The position numbers and the translations under genes are program-made. From the NCBI GenBank assembly GCA_002309155.1, contig DBXB01000069.1, forward strand, positions 16,529-40,116: a stretch of DNA of 23,588 nt, read 5' to 3'. Source of the DNA: Bacteroidales bacterium UBA1223. Lineage in GTDB: Bacteria > Bacteroidota > Bacteroidia > Bacteroidales > P3. The notes under the pieces are model-generated. The model had not been told where the DNA came from. It saw only the letters and a program-made list of their open reading frames with translations, and made no database searches. The first letter of the stretch is position 1, and each line of letters opens with the position of its first letter. Positions 1 to 7,114 of the stretch are shown here, piece by piece.

Positions 1-2478
1 GTCCCCTGCCAATATGTCAGCCTTGATGATTTCTTCGGCAAGGTCATCCTCAATATAACGCTGGATGGCTCGCTTGAGAGGTCGGGCTCCAAACTGGGCG
101 TCCCATCCTTTCTTGACTAGGAGATCTTTGGCTGCCTCATCGATTGTAATCTCGTATCCCATGTTGCGAATACGCTTGAACAATCCCTTTAATTCAACGT
201 CGATTATCTTGTGAATATCAGCACGATTAAGACTGTTGAAATAGATGATGTCATCAATACGGTTGAGGAACTCGGGGGCGAAGGATTTCTTGAGGGCTTT
301 CTCTATCACGTCGCGTTCCATCTCGGCTTTTTCGGCTTCACGCGCCGAAGTGTTGAAACCTACGCCGGTGCCGAAGTCTTTGAGTTGGCGGCTGCCGATA
401 TTGGAGGTCATGATGATGATGGTGTTCTTGAAGTCAACCTTGCGACCCAGTCCGTCGGTGAGCTGTCCGTCGTCAAGTACCTGGAGGAGGACATTGAACA
501 CGTCGGGATGGGCTTTCTCAATCTCGTCGAGGAGGATGATGGAGTAGGGTTTGCGACGCACTTTCTCGGTGAGCTGTCCGCCCTCTTCATAACCTACATA
601 TCCCGGAGGCGCTCCGATGAGGCGTGACACGGCGAATTTCTCCATATATTCGCTCATGTCGATGCGTATCATGGACTGCTCGCTGTCGAAAAGGTATTTG
701 GCGAGGACCTTGGTGAGATATGTTTTGCCGACGCCTGTGGGTCCGAGGAAGATAAAGGTTCCGATGGGTTTGTTGGGGTCTTTAAGTCCGGCGCGGTTGC
801 GGCGGATGGCTTTGCAGATTTTCTTTATCGCGGCATCTTGGCCGATGACGGTACCCTGCAACTCTTCTTCCATGCGAAGCAGACGGTTGCCTTCGTTCTG
901 GGCGATGCGCTGGACAGGCACGCCGGTCATCATGGCGACAACTTCAGCCACGTCGTTCTCGGTAACCAGGACCCTGTTGTCGCGCTCCTCTTGCTCGAAA
1001 TGTTGACGCATGCTTTCGAGTTCGGCGGTAAGCTTGCGGGACTCGTCGCGCAGGGCGGCGGCTTCGTTGTAGTTTTTCTGAGCGAGGACCTCTTTCTTGC
1101 GTTTCTCGACATCTGCGATGCGTTGCTCCATATCGAGGATGGGCTGTGGCACTCGGACATTGGCTATGCGTACACGGGCACCGGCTTCGTCCATAGCGTC
1201 GATGGCTTTGTCGGGGAGAAGACGGTCGGTGACATATCTCTCGGTGAGCGAGATGCATGCCTGAAGGGCCTCTTCGGTATATTTCACGCCATGGTGATCT
1301 TCATACTTGTCACGGATATTGTTCAGTATGACGAGAGTCTCCTCTGGCGATGTGGCCTCGATGAGCACCTTCTGGAAGCGACGCTCTAGGGCTCCGTCTT
1401 TTTCAATATACTGACGGTATTCGTCGAGGGTGGTGGCTCCGATGCACTGTATCTCGCCACGCGCCAGGGCGGGCTTGAACATATTGGAGGCGTCGAGAGA
1501 GCCTGACGCGCTGCCTGCTCCGACGATGGTGTGAATCTCGTCGATGAAGAGTATGATGTTGGGATTGTGCTCAAGCTCGTTGAGGATGGCTTTCATACGC
1601 TCCTCAAACTGACCTCTGTATTTGGTTCCAGCGACAAGCGAAGCCAGGTCGAGTGAGATGACCCTTTTGTGGTAGAGGGTGCGTGGCACTCGTCCTTCGA
1701 CAATGCGTTGCGCAAGTCCTTCGGCGATGGCGGATTTGCCAACGCCGGGTTCGCCGATAAGTACGGGGTTGTTTTTCTTTCGGCGACTGAGGATCTGGGC
1801 TATGCGTTCGAGTTCCCTGACACGTCCCACGATGGGGTCGAGACGACCTTCCTCGGCGGCTTTGGTCAGGTCTCTGCCAAAGTTCTCGAGGGCCGGGGTC
1901 TTGTTGCTTTTGTTGTCGCCACCACGTTGTTGCTCGTCGGGGTTGGGGTAGGGCGAGTATTCGTCATCGTCGTCGTAGCCGGATTCGAATTCGAAATTGT
2001 TGCTTAGCGGTTCTGAATCAGGGATATCGCCGTTATTTTTGTTCTTGGATTTCAGGAAGTCGATGAATTTAGAGTAGGTCAAACCCTCACGTTCCAGAAG
2101 TTTCGCCGCCACGTTGTCTGAGTCCATGAGGATGGCGAGAACGAGGTGGGGGGTGTGGATTTCGGGGGATTTGAGTTTGGAGGATTCCAGAAACGCCATC
2201 CTGAGGACCTTCTCTGTCTGTTTCAGCATGGTGACATGGGTGTCCTCGGTGTAGGTTATGTTTGAGTTCTGCTGACCCACAGCCGACTCTATGCGTGATT
2301 TTATGGCTTGCAGGTCGATATTTAGTTCTACAAGATAGCGGTATGCCGTGCATTCTGTCTCGCGGATTATGCTGAGAAACAGGTGCTCGACGCCTATCTG
2401 AGAATTTTTTAGTCTAATGGCTTCGTCGCGACTGTTGTTGATGACTTTGTTGCAATACTTGCTAAGCTTTGGTTCCAT
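1..2478 (-). CDS. clpC: ClpC-type AAA+ unfoldase (Clp protease ATP-binding subunit), 3' end cut by the window
   Basis: This is a double-ring AAA+ chaperone that unfolds proteins and feeds them to the ClpP peptidase in the cytoplasm. The frame is open for 826 codons from ATG at 2478 to base 1; by family length only about 15-40 C-terminal residues should be missing. Seen in order: an N-terminal Clp_N repeat domain (about residues 1-150); an acidic linker rich in D, E, N and P (about 165-205); AAA module 1 with Walker A GEPGVGKS at 242-249 and Walker B IDEIH at 312-316; a UVR-like coiled stretch (KNYNEAAALRDE, near 440), which marks ClpC rather than ClpB or ClpA; and AAA module 2 with GPTGVGKT at 579-586 and LLDEIEKAHPD around 650. 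It is transcribed divergently from gyrA. No CtsR-type partner gene is visible. The family call is very secure. Confidence 0.97.
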   Translation of the reverse strand, partial: MEPKLSKYCNKVINNSRDEAIRLKNSQIGVEHLFLSIIRETECTAYRYLVELNIDLQAIKSRIESAVGQQNSNITYTEDTHVTMLKQTEKVLRMAFLESSKLKSPEIHTPHLVLAILMDSDNVAAKLLEREGLTYSKFIDFLKSKNKNNGDIPDSEPLSNNFEFESGYDDDDEYSPYPNPDEQQRGGDNKSNKTPALENFGRDLTKAAEEGRLDPIVGRVRELERIAQILSRRKKNNPVLIGEPGVGKSAIAEGLAQRIVEGRVPRTLYHKRVISLDLASLVAGTKYRGQFEERMKAILNELEHNPNIILFIDEIHTIVGAGSASGSLDASNMFKPALARGEIQCIGATTLDEYRQYIEKDGALERRFQKVLIEATSPEETLVILNNIRDKYEDHHGVKYTEEALQACISLTERYVTDRLLPDKAIDAMDEAGARVRIANVRVPQPILDMEQRIADVEKRKKEVLAQKNYNEAAALRDESRKLTAELESMRQHFEQEERDNRVLVTENDVAEVVAMMTGVPVQRIAQNEGNRLLRMEEELQGTVIGQDAAIKKICKAIRRNRAGLKDPNKPIGTFIFLGPTGVGKTYLTKVLAKYLFDSEQSMIRIDMSEYMEKFAVSRLIGAPPGYVGYEEGGQLTEKVRRKPYSIILLDEIEKAHPDVFNVLLQVLDDGQLTDGLGRKVDFKNTIIIMTSNIGSRQLKDFGTGVGFNTSAREAEKAEMERDVIEKALKKSFAPEFLNRIDDIIYFNSLNRADIHKIIDVELKGLFKRIRNMGYEITIDEAAKDLLVKKGWDAQFGARPLKRAIQRYIEDDLAEEIIKADILAGD

Positions 2479-2488
2479 GCGGATTTAC

Positions 2489-2584
2489 GTTGATACGTTG
2501 ATATGTTGATACGTTGATATGGTGATATGTTAAGTTGTTTAATTGTTTAATTGTTTAATTGTTTAGTTGTTGAATTGTTGATGT
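2489..2584. repeat. Octamer tandem array, 12 units, degenerate
   Basis: The segment divides exactly into twelve 8-bp units. The first five are GTTGATAC, GTTGATAT, GTTGATAC, GTTGATAT and GGTGATAT. Next come GTTAAGTT, three copies of GTTTAATT, then GTTTAGTT, GTTGAATT and GTTGATGT. The phase never slips although the words change. It lies directly upstream of the clpC start codon, so it would be in the clpC 5' leader or promoter region. Confidence 0.9.
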
Positions 2585-2590
2585 GAAAAA

Positions 2591-2618
2591 GGTTACAGTT
2601 TAAAGGTTACAGGTTAAA
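2591..2618. repeat. Heptamer tandem array, 4 units
   Basis: Four 7-bp units in phase: GGTTACA, GTTTAAA, GGTTACA, GGTTAAA. The same words recur with the same period at 10681-10715, upstream of the CHU_C-protein gene. Confidence 0.8.
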
Positions 2619-2625
2619 GAGAGCT

Positions 2626-2671
2626 TTTTCTAGAGATTCTAGTTTGCCTAGATATTTTCTAGAGATTCTAG
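2626..2671. repeat. Two 17-bp direct repeats, each with an internal dyad
   Basis: TTTTCTAGAGATTCTAG occurs at 2626-2642 and again at 2655-2671, a spacing of 29 bp. Each copy contains the inverted repeat CTAGA-GAT-TCTAG. Paired dyads in a divergent promoter region look like operator half-sites or two protein-binding sites. No known regulator is assigned. Confidence 0.75.
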
Positions 2672-2849
2672 ATGGTTATGGTTAACGTTTATAATAACAA
2701 TAGTTCATCAATTTTATTGCCATGATTTGAAATGTAGTTATCAACAGAGTTGTTACCGACAAATTGTCAGTTTTCCTCACCGAGGGATGTCGGTTACTTT
2801 TTTGTTAATTATTTGTATAAAAAAACAATGATAATCGGTATAAAAATAG

Positions 2850-2857
2850 TATCTTTG
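2850..2857 (+). promoter_or_regulatory. Probable gyrA promoter -7 element (TATCTTTG)
   Basis: TATCTTTG matches the Bacteroidota sigma-ABfr -7 consensus TAnnTTTG exactly. It lies in AT-rich sequence about 65 bp before the gyrA ATG. The expected TTG at -33 is not matched; ATG stands at that spacing. Confidence 0.5.
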
Positions 2858-2921
2858 CCTTTTAATTATGAAAAATTGAAAGTAGTATTTTTTTGATTTA
2901 GAATAGAATAAAATATAATAA

Positions 2922-5480
2922 ATGGTATCTGAAAACGAAAAAATCACACAAGTCGACATCGAAACCGAAATGAAATCGGCCTATATCGACTATGCAATGT
3001 CTGTTATCGTTGCCCGTGCCTTGCCTGACGTGAGAGATGGTTTGAAACCGGTCCACCGTCGTATTTTGTTTGCAATGAATGACATGGGACTCTACTATAA
3101 TACCGCCTACAAGAAATCAGCCACGGTGGTGGGTGAGGTGCTTGGTAAGTACCACCCCCACGGCGACTCGTCGGTATATGGAGCCATGGTCAGACTCGCT
3201 CAGCCCTGGGCAATGAGGTACACTCTTGTTGACGGTCAGGGTAACTTCGGTTCGATAGACGGTGACGGTGCCGCGGCAATGCGTTACACCGAGGCCCGCA
3301 TGAAGCAGATCACCAACGAGATGCTCGCCGATATCGACAAGAAGACTGTCGACATGATGCCTACATACGACAACGACCGTGAGGAGCCTACGGTTCTTCC
3401 CGCCAAGATTCCCAATCTGCTTGTCAACGGTTCGAACGGTATCGCCGTAGGTATGGCGACAAATATGCCCACCCATAACCTGCGTGAGGTTATGAATGGA
3501 TGTATCGCCTATATCGACGATAATGACATCACCGTGGAAGGCTTGATGCAGCATATCACCGCCCCGGATTTCCCGGGAGGTGGCATAATATATGGCTACA
3601 ACGGTGTGAGAGAGGCTTTCACCACCGGTCGCGGTTCGGTAATCATTCGTGCCGAGACCTCTTTCGAGACCGACTCCAAGGGCCGTGAGATGATTATTGC
3701 ACATAGCATCCCCTATAACGTGAACAAGGCTGAGATGATCAAGAAGCAGGCTCAGCTGGTGAAAGACGGCAAGATTGTCGGCATCACCGACATCAGGGAT
3801 GAGTCGGACAAGGATGGTATCCGTGTGGTGTACTATCTGCGTCACGACGTGGTGCCCAACATCGTACTCAACAAGTTGTTCCAGTATTCAGAGTTGCAGT
3901 CTTCGTTTGCGGTGAACAACATAGCCCTCGTCAAAGGCCGTCCTCAGCTCCTGAATCTGAAAGACCTCATCAAATGCTTTGTCGAGCATCGTGAGGATGT
4001 GGTGACCCGCCGTACCCGCTTCGAGATGGAAGAGGCCGAAAAACGCGCCCATATACTGCAGGGTTTCTTGAAGATGATTGACATCCTTGACGAGGTGATT
4101 GCCCTGATACGCCGTTCGGAAACTCAGGATGACGCCCGTCAGGCAATGATGGACACCTGGGGATTCAGCGATGTCCAGGCCCGCGCCATCATAGCCATGA
4201 GACTTGGACAGTTGACCAAACAGAACCGTCTGGAACTGCAGGCCGAATTCGAGGAAAAGATGAAATTCATCGAGCGCTGCAAGGAGATTCTTTCGAACCA
4301 CGACGTCTTGATGAGTGTCATCAAGGACGAGATGATTGAGATTCGTGACAAGTACGGCGACGACCGCCGCACCAGGATAGAGTTCGACGCCTCGAACTTC
4401 AGCGTTGAGGATATGATTGCCGACGACAAGGTGGTCATCACCATATCCCACATGGGCTATATCAAACGTACCCTGCTGAGCGAATACCGCACGCAGACTC
4501 GTGGTGGCGTAGGCTCAAAGGGCAGTTCGGTGAGAAACGAGGACTTTGTGGAGCATATCTTCATGGCAACGAACCACAACTATATTCTCTTCTTTACCGA
4601 GAAGGGCCGCTGCTACTGGAAGCGTGCCTTTGAGATTCCCGAAGGTGGCAAAGACTCGAAGGGTAGGGCTATCCTCAACCTTATCAATATCGACTCAGAC
4701 GACAAGGTCAAGGCCTATGTCAATGTCCTTAACCTGAAGGATGAGGAGTATCTGAACAACCACTTCATCACTCTCTGCACCAAGAAGGGTATCATCAAGA
4801 GGACTTCGCTCGAGGCTTACTCGCGTCCCCGCACCAACGGTATCATCGCCGTGGGTATCCGTGAGGGCGACGAACTGCTGACAGCGCTGCTTACCGATGG
4901 CAACAGCGAGATGCTCATTGCCTCCCGCAAGGGTAAGGTGGTGCGTTGTCTGGAGGATGACTTCCGCGCCATGGGTCGTGGTGCGTCGGGAGTGAAAGGT
5001 ATCACCCTCGAGCCCGAAGACGACTGGGTTATAGACATGCTCTCGGTCAACGACCTCGACGAGGACATCCTTGCTGTCACCGAGAATGGCTTCGGCAAAC
5101 GTACCTCGATGCGTGACTACGGCAAGGAGGCTCACCACCGTGGAGGAAAGGGTCTGAAAGTGATGCAGATTACCGAAAAGACCGGCATGCTGGTGGCTAT
5201 AGAGAATGTGACTGACGACAACGACTTGATGATAATCAACCGTTCGGGCATCACTATCCGCATGCATGTGGCAGACCTCCGTGTGGTTGGCAGGGCCACT
5301 CAGGGCGTGAAACTGATTAACCTCAGAGGCAAAGACACCATAGCATCCATCACCAAAGTCGACGCTGAACCCGATGTCGAAGAACCTGTGGAAGGTGAAC
5401 AACCGACGGAAGGACCGACTGAAGGACCGGTCGAAGGACCAACTGAAGGAACGACGGAAGTCGAACAGCCGACGGAGTGA
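2922..5480 (+). CDS. gyrA: DNA gyrase subunit A
   Basis: This subunit is the breakage-reunion half of the A2B2 type IIA topoisomerase that introduces negative supercoils with GyrB. The protein has 852 residues. The catalytic tyrosine is Tyr122 in AMRYTEARM, at the same number as in E. coli. The quinolone-determining region reads GDSSVYGA at 81-88, so Ser83 is present and position 87 is Gly. A GyrA-box-like motif HHRGGKG at 738-744, in a full-length C-terminal beta-pinwheel, supports GyrA over ParC. The C terminus ends in an acidic tail of short EGPT-type repeats (nucleotides 5391-5474). The ATG at 2922 gives the normal N terminus. Neighbours are divergent clpC and a downstream TPR protein 240 bp away. 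Confidence 0.97.
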   Translation: MVSENEKITQVDIETEMKSAYIDYAMSVIVARALPDVRDGLKPVHRRILFAMNDMGLYYNTAYKKSATVVGEVLGKYHPHGDSSVYGAMVRLAQPWAMRYTLVDGQGNFGSIDGDGAAAMRYTEARMKQITNEMLADIDKKTVDMMPTYDNDREEPTVLPAKIPNLLVNGSNGIAVGMATNMPTHNLREVMNGCIAYIDDNDITVEGLMQHITAPDFPGGGIIYGYNGVREAFTTGRGSVIIRAETSFETDSKGREMIIAHSIPYNVNKAEMIKKQAQLVKDGKIVGITDIRDESDKDGIRVVYYLRHDVVPNIVLNKLFQYSELQSSFAVNNIALVKGRPQLLNLKDLIKCFVEHREDVVTRRTRFEMEEAEKRAHILQGFLKMIDILDEVIALIRRSETQDDARQAMMDTWGFSDVQARAIIAMRLGQLTKQNRLELQAEFEEKMKFIERCKEILSNHDVLMSVIKDEMIEIRDKYGDDRRTRIEFDASNFSVEDMIADDKVVITISHMGYIKRTLLSEYRTQTRGGVGSKGSSVRNEDFVEHIFMATNHNYILFFTEKGRCYWKRAFEIPEGGKDSKGRAILNLINIDSDDKVKAYVNVLNLKDEEYLNNHFITLCTKKGIIKRTSLEAYSRPRTNGIIAVGIREGDELLTALLTDGNSEMLIASRKGKVVRCLEDDFRAMGRGASGVKGITLEPEDDWVIDMLSVNDLDEDILAVTENGFGKRTSMRDYGKEAHHRGGKGLKVMQITEKTGMLVAIENVTDDNDLMIINRSGITIRMHVADLRVVGRATQGVKLINLRGKDTIASITKVDAEPDVEEPVEGEQPTEGPTEGPVEGPTEGTTEVEQPTE
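5391..5474 (+). repeat. 12-bp coding microrepeat in the gyrA 3' end
   Basis: Four in-phase 12-bp units (5409-5456) start with GAAGGA and encode EGPT, EGPV, EGPT and EGTT. They are bracketed by two related 18-bp blocks (5391-5408 and 5457-5474) encoding EGEQPT and EVEQPT. The period is a multiple of three, so copy-number changes would keep the frame. Confidence 0.85.
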
Positions 5481-5484
5481 ATTA

Positions 5485-5556
5485 GTGATAAGATGTTAAG
5501 ATGTTAAGGTGATAAGTTGATAGGTTGATACGTTGATATGATGATAAGGTTTAATT
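5485..5556. repeat. Octamer tandem array, 9 units, degenerate
   Basis: Nine 8-bp units in strict phase: GTGATAAG, ATGTTAAG twice, GTGATAAG, TTGATAGG, TTGATACG, TTGATATG, ATGATAAG, GTTTAATT. It begins just after the gyrA stop codon. Its words overlap those of the array at 2489-2584 on the other side of gyrA. Confidence 0.88.
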
Positions 5557-5720
5557 GTATTGTCAATTCACAATTGGCTCATCAAGCTCGCCAGCCACAG
5601 CACACAGGTCACGAATCACGGATCACAGGTCACCAAAAACATAATAATTCTTAAATAGCAAAATTTTTAATCAAGAATAAATACAGAATAGAAAAATAAC
5701 ACTTAAAACAAATTTCAATC
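5557..5720. other. Remainder of the gyrA-TPR gap, including a 7-bp repeat
   Basis: Positions 5606-5633 hold four 7-bp units: AGGTCAC, GAATCAC, GGATCAC, AGGTCAC. The stretch after 5634 is AT-rich, as expected for the promoter and leader of the TPR gene, but I see no clean TAnnTTTG box and no gene. Confidence 0.6.
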
Positions 5721-7010
5721 ATGAAGAAAATCGCATTGTTTTCGGCACTTCTCCTCAGCTATCTGGCAGTTTCCGCTCAGTCACTGAATGTCCAGAGTGC
5801 CATTACCGACAGAAACCGCGGCTACCTCAACAAAGCCAAAGCTTCTATTGATAAAGCATGTCTCCACGAAGACACCAAGAATGATGCCAAGACCTGGTAT
5901 TGGGCTAGTCTGATCTACACTCAGATTGGCGGTGCTTCGAAAGACCCCAAATCAAAATACAAAGACCTTGACCCCGAATGGTGCGAGAAGGCTTATGAGG
6001 CCGCCCGCCGTTGCAGTGAATTGGATAAAGACGGCGACTACAAGCTGGGCGACATCTTCCGCTATGTCGGCAGTGAGTTCTACAACCGCAGTATCCCGCT
6101 GTTCAACGAACACAAATACGCTGAGGCTCTCGCTTTGTCGGACAAAGCTATCAATGTCCTGACCAAGGCCGGTGACCCCGACTTCGCAAATGACGCCTCC
6201 TACATCGCCGGACTGTGCTGCAAACAGCTCAAGGACACCGAGGGCGTGAAGAAATACTATCTGCCGCTGACTCGCCGCAACAGAGTGAAAGCTGACTTCA
6301 GATCCAAGATGCCGCAGGTCTATGAGACCGTGTACAACATCTACAAGGAGGCCGGCGACACCGTCAACGCCTTCAAGACCGCTGAGCGCTACACCAAAGT
6401 GCTCCCCGACGATCCCAACTCATATCTGATGCTTGCTCAGGCCTATATCTGGGCAAACAACAAGGACAAAGGTATCGAGATGGTCACCAAGGGTGTCAAC
6501 GAGAGCAAGGCAAAACTGGCTATCGACACTGTTCCGAAGGTGAAAGCCGCTTTTGAAACCGCCTACACCAAGTTCCTCTGCAGCGCCGCCGCAGTTTATG
6601 TGATGGCTGGAGACTATACAACGGCTGAGAACAACTTCAAGGAGTCGTCGGAGCGTCAGCCCCAGCAGTTCGAGGCTAACTACGGCATGGGTTCGATGAT
6701 GTACGACCGCGCCTACAGAAAAGACCAACAGGTGAACACCATGGTTAACGAAGGCAAATTCTCTGACGAGGACATCGCCGTGATGGACAAGCTGAAAGAA
6801 GAACGTGACGCCATGCTTAAACAGGCTATCCCTTACTTCAAGGCCGCTGACGATTATGTCAAGAATCTGCCAGCAGAGGAGCAGGGCGCTTACCGTGGCC
6901 GTCTGCACGACTGCCTCCGCACCCTCAACGCCTGCTACGTGACTCTCGACATGCTCGAGGAATCCAAACCCGTCCAGCAGAAAATCAAAGAGCTGGAAGC
7001 AGGAAACTAA
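5721..7010 (+). CDS. Exported tetratricopeptide-repeat protein
   Basis: A 429-residue protein with a clear signal peptide (MKKIALFSALLLSYLAVSAQ, cleavage near residue 19-20), so it is probably periplasmic. The rest is almost wholly helical with TPR-like helix pairs, for example around residues 125-165, 205-255 and 285-320. These include typical spacings such as DDPNSYLMLAQAYIWANN and EANYGMGSMMYDRAY. No catalytic domain is visible, so a scaffold or binding role is likely, but the partner is unknown. It follows gyrA in the same direction and ends in a strong hairpin terminator. Codon use matches the housekeeping neighbours. The TPR assignment is good; the exact function is not assigned. Confidence 0.85.
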   Translation: MKKIALFSALLLSYLAVSAQSLNVQSAITDRNRGYLNKAKASIDKACLHEDTKNDAKTWYWASLIYTQIGGASKDPKSKYKDLDPEWCEKAYEAARRCSELDKDGDYKLGDIFRYVGSEFYNRSIPLFNEHKYAEALALSDKAINVLTKAGDPDFANDASYIAGLCCKQLKDTEGVKKYYLPLTRRNRVKADFRSKMPQVYETVYNIYKEAGDTVNAFKTAERYTKVLPDDPNSYLMLAQAYIWANNKDKGIEMVTKGVNESKAKLAIDTVPKVKAAFETAYTKFLCSAAAVYVMAGDYTTAENNFKESSERQPQQFEANYGMGSMMYDRAYRKDQQVNTMVNEGKFSDEDIAVMDKLKEERDAMLKQAIPYFKAADDYVKNLPAEEQGAYRGRLHDCLRTLNACYVTLDMLEESKPVQQKIKELEAGN

Positions 7011-7029
7011 TTCTGTAACATATAAAAAC

Positions 7030-7063
7030 AACAGGGGGCTGCACGATGTGCAAGCCCCCTGTT
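7030..7063 (+). terminator. Hairpin terminator after the TPR gene
   Basis: AACAGGGGGC (7030-7039) pairs with GCCCCCTGTT (7054-7063). The stem continues inward as TGCAC/GTGCA with a GAT triloop and one bulged A, about 15 bp in all. It starts 20 bp after the stop codon. The 3' side (CTTGTATTGT) is only moderately T-rich. Confidence 0.75.
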
Positions 7064-7067
7064 CTTG

Positions 7068-7093
7068 TATTGTCCCTTAACTTCCCTTAACTC
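7068..7093. repeat. Copy 1 of a TATTGTCCCTTAACTTCCC intergenic element
   Basis: The 19-bp string at 7068-7086 occurs exactly again at 22887-22905, downstream of alaS. In both places GTGCAAGCC lies shortly upstream (7048-7056 and 22873-22881). The element continues as 10-bp units, CCCTTAACTT then CCCTTAACTC (7074-7093). Confidence 0.8.
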
Positions 7094-7114
7094 CCGGAAG
7101 TATGGGAATGACCG

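Larger units (their letters stand above)
2479..2921. other. 443-bp divergent intergenic region between clpC and gyrA
   Basis: No gene is supported here. The region must hold the promoters of both clpC (leftward) and gyrA (rightward). It contains an octamer array (2489-2584), a heptamer array (2591-2618), a pair of 17-bp direct repeats with internal dyads (2626-2671), an AT-rich stretch with a gyrA -7 box, and otherwise unremarkable sequence. I found no match to TAnnTTTG on the minus strand for clpC. Confidence 0.7.

Noticed and set aside
211..2007. Plus-strand ORFs over clpC
   Set aside because: The minus frame is open for 826 codons with complete AAA+ motifs; the plus-strand ORFs are short and unrelated to any family I know.
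2489..2584. CRISPR array
   Set aside because: Units are 8 bp, contiguous and without spacers; no cas genes are present.
3117..5402. Several minus-strand ORFs antisense to gyrA
   Set aside because: They are compositional shadows of gyrA with no motif support.
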